Source: Anaeromyxobacter dehalogenans (GTDB lineage Bacteria; Myxococcota_A; UBA9042; DTJE01). Taken from it: a stretch of DNA of 9,548 bases. Under the pieces are notes generated by a model that saw only the letters and a list, made by a program, of their open reading frames with translations, was not told the origin of the DNA and searched no databases. The position numbers and the translations under genes are program-made. The DNA is taken from NCBI GenBank assembly GCA_020722625.1, contig DYKK01000113.1, forward strand, positions 1-9,548, read 5' to 3'. This document shows positions 6,496 through 9,548 of this stretch, piece by piece. Position 1 is the first letter of the stretch. Every line of letters starts with the position of its first letter.

Positions 6496-7848
6496 TCATT
6501 TCCGGAGCGGGTAGAAGCGGAACGCGAGCATGCCGAGAAGCGCCAGGGCGCCACCGGCCGCCCCGCACGCCACGATCCCTCCCGGCTCGGCGCGCGAGTA
6601 CCCGAACGCGGCAAACAGCGAGCCCTGGATCAGGGGGGCGAGCCCGCCCGCCACCTTCTGAAGAAGGCCCTCCATCCCGTTGTACATCGCCTCCCGCCGG
6701 AACCCGGTCCGTTCCGCGTCGTGGTCCATGACGTCCGCGAGGATCGCGCGCGGGATCACGAGCCCGATGGCCAGCCCCGGGGCGATCAGCAGGCACGACG
6801 CGACGACCTGGACCACGGCCGGCACGCCCGGGACCTGGCCCGACAGGGTGACGAGCGGCAGGACGACCGTGAACGATGCGAGCGAGGCCATGAACAGGTC
6901 CTTCTTGCGGAACCGCCGGGCCAGCCGGTCCGCCAGCGGGAACAGGAACGCCGTCACCACGACGAGGCCGAGGAGGAGCAGGCTCGCGACCATGTCCCCC
7001 TGGGTCTCGTCCTCGACCACCTGGGTCACGACCAGGTAAGGCAGGGCCGCGGTGATCAGGAACTGGGCCGCGTACAGCATCGCGCCCGCCCCGATGTAGG
7101 GCAGGAACGCGGGGTTTTGGAGGGTGTGCCGCGCCGCGGCCCACAGCCCGAACGGCACCTCCTTGTCGGTCGAGTGCGGGGTCTCGCGGACCCACAGGAT
7201 GGTGGGCAGGAACCCGAGCAGGGTCACGACGAAGGTGCCCGCCGCCGCGACCTTGAACCCGTCGGGGATGCGGACCCCCAGGACCTCGCCGCCTCCGGCG
7301 AACGAGGAGATCAGGACGCCGAATGCGGCGAAGGCCACGACCTGGGCCACGGTGTTGAACACGGCCATCCACACGGACACGCGCACGCGCCCCGCGTCCG
7401 TGCGCCAGACCTCGGGCATCAGGGCCAGGTAGGGGTTGACGACCACGGTGAACGACACGTGCAGCAGGCCCAGCATCACGAGGAGCCACGCCAGGTTTGC
7501 GGGGGACAGACGCTGGACGGGCGGGAACCACAGGAGCAGGAACGACGCGGCCAGCACCGGCGTCCCGACCCGGATGAAGGGCTGGCGCCTCCCCCACCGG
7601 CTGCGGGTCCGATCCGACCAGTACCCGACCAGGACATCCGTCACGGCGGCCACGAACATGACCCCGGACGACACGACCCCGAACGCCAGGGGGCTGACGA
7701 GGAGGACACGGCCCTCCTCGTCCTCGGTGGGGCAGTACAGGCGCATCAGCCACGTCGCGACCGCGAGCAGCAAGATCCCGGCGGGGAGGCTGCCCGCGGC
7801 GTATGCGATCATCGGCTTCAGGCGTGGTTCGTCGGCCGGCGCGTTCAC
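6496..7848 (-). CDS. GPH-family (MelB-like) major facilitator symporter
   Basis: This 450-residue inner-membrane protein has the hydrophobicity pattern of about 12 helices. The loop after helix II reads TDVLVGYWSDRTRSRWGRRQPF (within 70-91), the hallmark of the glycoside-pentoside-hexuronide:cation symporters. Asp71 aligns with MelB Asp59, the cation-coupling residue, but the position of MelB Asp55 is Ala67, and the sugar-binding Asp of helix I is absent (GSLP at 19-22). This favours proton over sodium coupling and says the substrate is not simply melibiose; both points are inferred by motif alignment. A second loop signature, PRAILADVMDHDAERTGFRREAMYNG, is also typical of this family. The GTG start (7846-7848) has GGGAGG 12 bases upstream, a long spacing; an ATG at 7810-7812 is an alternative. 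It is divergent from the OPA transporter and separated from korD by 217 bp. Confidence 0.85.
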   Translation of the reverse strand: MNAPADEPRLKPMIAYAAGSLPAGILLLAVATWLMRLYCPTEDEEGRVLLVSPLAFGVVSSGVMFVAAVTDVLVGYWSDRTRSRWGRRQPFIRVGTPVLAASFLLLWFPPVQRLSPANLAWLLVMLGLLHVSFTVVVNPYLALMPEVWRTDAGRVRVSVWMAVFNTVAQVVAFAAFGVLISSFAGGGEVLGVRIPDGFKVAAAGTFVVTLLGFLPTILWVRETPHSTDKEVPFGLWAAARHTLQNPAFLPYIGAGAMLYAAQFLITAALPYLVVTQVVEDETQGDMVASLLLLGLVVVTAFLFPLADRLARRFRKKDLFMASLASFTVVLPLVTLSGQVPGVPAVVQVVASCLLIAPGLAIGLVIPRAILADVMDHDAERTGFRREAMYNGMEGLLQKVAGGLAPLIQGSLFAAFGYSRAEPGGIVACGAAGGALALLGMLAFRFYPLRK

Positions 7849-7877
7849 GGGGGATGCTCGCCTCCCGAGGTCAGGCG

Positions 7878-7906
7878 ATTATTGATGAACGGGGTTCCCC
7901 TGGCAA
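7878..7906 (-). promoter_or_regulatory. Sigma-70-like promoter of the GPH transporter
   Basis: On the minus strand a -35 box TTGCCA (7901-7906) is followed by a 17-base spacer and a -10 box AATAAT (7878-7883), each five of six to consensus. Transcription should start near 7871, leaving a short leader that contains GGGAGG and reaches the GTG at 7848. The spacer holds GGGGAACCCC, two 4-base arms that could be part of an operator. A TTGT-C-ACAA motif lies directly upstream, at about 7913-7921. Confidence 0.6.
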
Positions 7907-7989
7907 ATGGATTGTGACAAAGGAGCCATCCGCGCTGTGGCGCGGGTGGCGACGCGGCTGCAACTTGAAAAACCCCAACAATCCTGCAC

Positions 7990-8016
7990 TTGCCAACATC
8001 GCGGATCCTTGATAAT
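7990..8016 (+). promoter_or_regulatory. Candidate promoter of the OPA transporter
   Basis: TTGCCA (7990-7995) and GATAAT (8011-8016) are each five of six to the sigma-70 boxes, but the spacer is only 15 bases, so the promoter may be weak or activator dependent. Start of transcription near 8023 fits a TTG start codon at 8047 and argues against the longer reading that begins at 7990. The -35 hexamer is the same as that of the divergent promoter. Confidence 0.45.
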
Positions 8017-8046
8017 GGGGTCACGCCCCGTCGGGAAGGGCCGGCC

Positions 8047-9336
8047 TTGACCGCCCCGCAGGACGCAACCGATCGCCGCCTGTTCGCCTGGCAGGTGCGG
8101 ACCTTCGCCCTCCTGTGGTCCGCGTACGCCTCGTACTACCTGTGCCGCCTGAACTTCGCGGTGGCCCAGCCCGCGATCCTGAAGGAGTTCCCCGACTGGA
8201 CCCTGGCCCAGGTGGGGGCGATCCCGTCGGCCTACGCGGCCGTCTATGCGGTGGGGCAGTTCGTCAACGGGCAGCTGGCGGTCCGCTTTGGGGCGCGGGC
8301 CTTGATGACCTTCTCGATGGTCGTGGCCGGGGCGATGAACCTCGCCTTCTCGCGCGCCACGACGTTCCCCGAGATGGTCGTGTTCTGGGGGATCAACGGC
8401 TGGGTCCAGTCCGCGGGGTGGTCCCTCTTGGTCGAGACCATGGCCAACTGGACCCCGGAGCGGCGCCGCGGGATGGTGATCGGCCTCCTCTCGACGTGCT
8501 ACCAGGTCGGCAACGTCCTCGCCTGGCTCCTTGCCGGGACCCTGGTCGAGCGGATCGGCTGGCGGGCGGCCTTCTACGTCCCGGGCCTGTGGCTCCTCCC
8601 CATGGCCGCCCTCTTCTACGCCTTCTTGCGCAACCGCCCCGAGGACGCCGGGTTCGCCCCCGTGCGCGAGGACCAGAAGGCCGCGCCGGGCCGGGCCGCC
8701 CCTCGCGACGACCGGCCCTCGATCCGGAGGGTCCTGGCCATGACCCTCTCGAACCGGGTGTTGTGGGTCCTGGCCGTCGGCTTCTTCTGCGCGAACGCGG
8801 TGCGCTACGCCTTCATGAACTGGGCCGTGACCTACCTGGCCGACTTCCACGGCCAGTCGGTCAGGGACAGCGCCTTTCAGGCCGTGGCCCTGCCCCTGAT
8901 CGGGTCCGCGGGCGCCGTGTTCGCGGGTTGGGCCTCGGACGCCCTGTTCGGCGGGCGACGCGCCCCCCTGTGCGCCGTGATGCTGGCGGGACTGACCGCC
9001 GTGTGCCTCGTGTTCCCGGCGGTGCCGGCCGGGCATCCTGTCGTGGCCACCCTCCTGCTGGCCCTCGCGGGCTTCCTGATCTACGGCCCGGACATGCTCA
9101 TGAGCGGGGCCGCCACGGTGGACTTCAGCCATCCGCGCGCCGCGGCCGCGGCCACGGGCCTGACCATGAGCGCGGGCGCCGCGGGTGCGATCTTCTCGGG
9201 CGCGGGGGTCGGGTGGCTGCGGGACATCGCGGAGGGTCGCTGGGACCTGGTGTTCCAGATCCTCGCCGTCCTGGCCCTGATCCCGACGCTCCTGATGGCC
9301 TCCCTGTGGAACACGCGCCCGAGGGGGTCCCGTTGA
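8047..9336 (+). CDS. OPA-family major facilitator (GlpT/UhpT/UhpC-like organophosphate transporter)
   Basis: This 429-residue, roughly 12-helix inner-membrane protein belongs to the organophosphate:phosphate antiporter branch of the major facilitators. Both phosphate-binding arginines of GlpT appear conserved: Arg34 in SYYLCRLNFAVAQPAI and Arg253 in NAVRYAFMNWAVTYL. The central NWTPERRRGMVIGLLSTCYQ corresponds to the helix IV-V loop of the family, and YGPDMLMSGAATVDF followed by an AAAAATGL helix matches the late GP.ML motif. It likely exchanges a phosphorylated carbon compound, such as glycerol-3-phosphate, hexose-phosphate or phosphoglycerate, for phosphate; the exact substrate is not evident. 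A UhpC-like sensor role is possible, but no uhpAB-like regulators are nearby. I chose the TTG at 8047-8049, with an AAGGG ribosome site 6 bases upstream. A TTG at 7990 would add 19 residues overlapping the predicted promoter. It is divergent from the GPH transporter. Confidence 0.85.
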   Translation: MTAPQDATDRRLFAWQVRTFALLWSAYASYYLCRLNFAVAQPAILKEFPDWTLAQVGAIPSAYAAVYAVGQFVNGQLAVRFGARALMTFSMVVAGAMNLAFSRATTFPEMVVFWGINGWVQSAGWSLLVETMANWTPERRRGMVIGLLSTCYQVGNVLAWLLAGTLVERIGWRAAFYVPGLWLLPMAALFYAFLRNRPEDAGFAPVREDQKAAPGRAAPRDDRPSIRRVLAMTLSNRVLWVLAVGFFCANAVRYAFMNWAVTYLADFHGQSVRDSAFQAVALPLIGSAGAVFAGWASDALFGGRRAPLCAVMLAGLTAVCLVFPAVPAGHPVVATLLLALAGFLIYGPDMLMSGAATVDFSHPRAAAAATGLTMSAGAAGAIFSGAGVGWLRDIAEGRWDLVFQILAVLALIPTLLMASLWNTRPRGSR

Positions 9337-9346
9337 CGGCCCCTGG

Positions 9347-9392
9347 AGACGCGAGCACCGCTCGCGTCTGGACGCGCGAGCACTGCTCGCGC
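9347..9392. repeat. Two tandem, near-identical GC-rich palindromes after the OPA transporter
   Basis: The first is AGACGCGAGC-ACC-GCTCGCGTCT (9347-9369), a perfect 10-base stem with a 3-base loop. The second is GCGCGAGC-ACT-GCTCGCGC (9374-9392), a perfect 8-base stem with a 3-base loop. They share the core CGCGAGCAC(C/T)GCTCGCG and are 4 bases apart. They start 10 bases after the OPA stop codon. No T tract follows, so they could be a Rho-independent-like pause, an mRNA 3' stabiliser, or a REP-type dispersed element. The match between stems is too good for chance. Confidence 0.75.
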
Positions 9393-9440
9393 CACTTCGC
9401 GACCGATCGGCGAGACAACCACGGACTTTCAGGCGATGTC

Positions 9441-9522
9441 GGGACAGGGGACAGGTCCAGGGGACAGGTCCAGGTTCAGTGACAGGGGACAGTGGCAGTG
9501 TCGGTGACAGTGTCAGTGTCAG
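9441..9522. repeat. Degenerate short repeat tract (GGGGACAG / GTGACAG / GTGTCAG)
   Basis: GGGGACAGGTCCA occurs twice in direct tandem (9447-9459 and 9460-9472), preceded by a partial copy GGGACA. It is followed by GTGACAGGGGACAG and then GTGACAGTGTCAGTGTCAGG. The tract is built from variants of a 6-8 base word ending in ACAG or TCAG. No convincing open reading frame crosses it in the window. Such tracts occur in intergenic repeat families of high-GC bacteria, some linked with Y1-type (RAYT) transposases, but no transposase is visible here. The rest of 9337-9548 shows no gene. Confidence 0.6.
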
Positions 9523-9548
9523 GACTACGTTGGACGCGGGGCGCGGGG

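Noticed and set aside
6211..7917. A 568-codon plus-strand open frame antisense to the GPH transporter
   Set aside because: The composition is dominated by Arg, Gly, Asp, Gln and His with no hydrophobic pattern or motif, while the minus strand encodes a MelB-type carrier.
7879..9132. A 417-codon minus-strand open frame antisense to the OPA transporter
   Set aside because: It has low-complexity His/Gly/Arg/Glu content and no family signature; the plus strand gives a full OPA carrier.
9441..9522. CRISPR array
   Set aside because: The repeated words are only 6-13 bases, there are no regular unique spacers, and no cas gene is present.

Overview
This is a high-GC bacterial window. It carries seven tightly packed protein genes and no RNA gene, CRISPR array or insertion sequence that I can recognise. 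The best lineage clue is the large lipoprotein at the left edge. Its von Willebrand A (VWA) fold has a DDSPS metal site and a late SDEDDC strand, and it is full of cysteines, a style common in Myxococcota and related former Deltaproteobacteria. That placement is an inference, not a demonstration. The four-subunit ferredoxin-dependent 2-oxoglutarate oxidoreductase suggests anaerobic, microaerobic or otherwise ferredoxin-linked central metabolism.

Layout, left to right. (1) Positions 1-2587, minus strand: a secreted, lipid-anchored VWA protein whose C-terminal end lies outside the window. A long CxxxC-rich array interrupts the VWA fold, and a second short array follows it. (2) 2676-3275, minus: a GNAT acetyltransferase. 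(3) 3360-6278, minus: korD-korA-korB-korC, transcribed in that order. A-B and B-C overlap, so the cluster looks translationally coupled. (4) 6279-6495: a spacer with a possible kor promoter. (5) 6496-7848, minus: a GPH/MelB-type major facilitator. (6) 7849-8046: a divergent promoter region. (7) 8047-9336, plus: an OPA-family (GlpT/UhpT-like) major facilitator. (8) 9337-9548: two near-identical GC-rich hairpins followed by a degenerate short repeat tract.

The kor genes form one enzyme: KorA and KorB carry thiamine pyrophosphate (TPP) catalysis, KorC is the gamma domain, and KorD is the two-cluster ferredoxin subunit. It interconverts 2-oxoglutarate + CoA with succinyl-CoA + CO2 using ferredoxin. 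The two transporters share a divergent control region and may both supply carbohydrate or phosphorylated carbon compounds, but no catabolic gene in the window fixes their substrates. The GNAT and lipoprotein genes lie downstream of kor on the same strand. They may be separate transcription units.

The least explained items are the alternating CxxxC array of the lipoprotein and the palindrome/repeat tract at the right edge.
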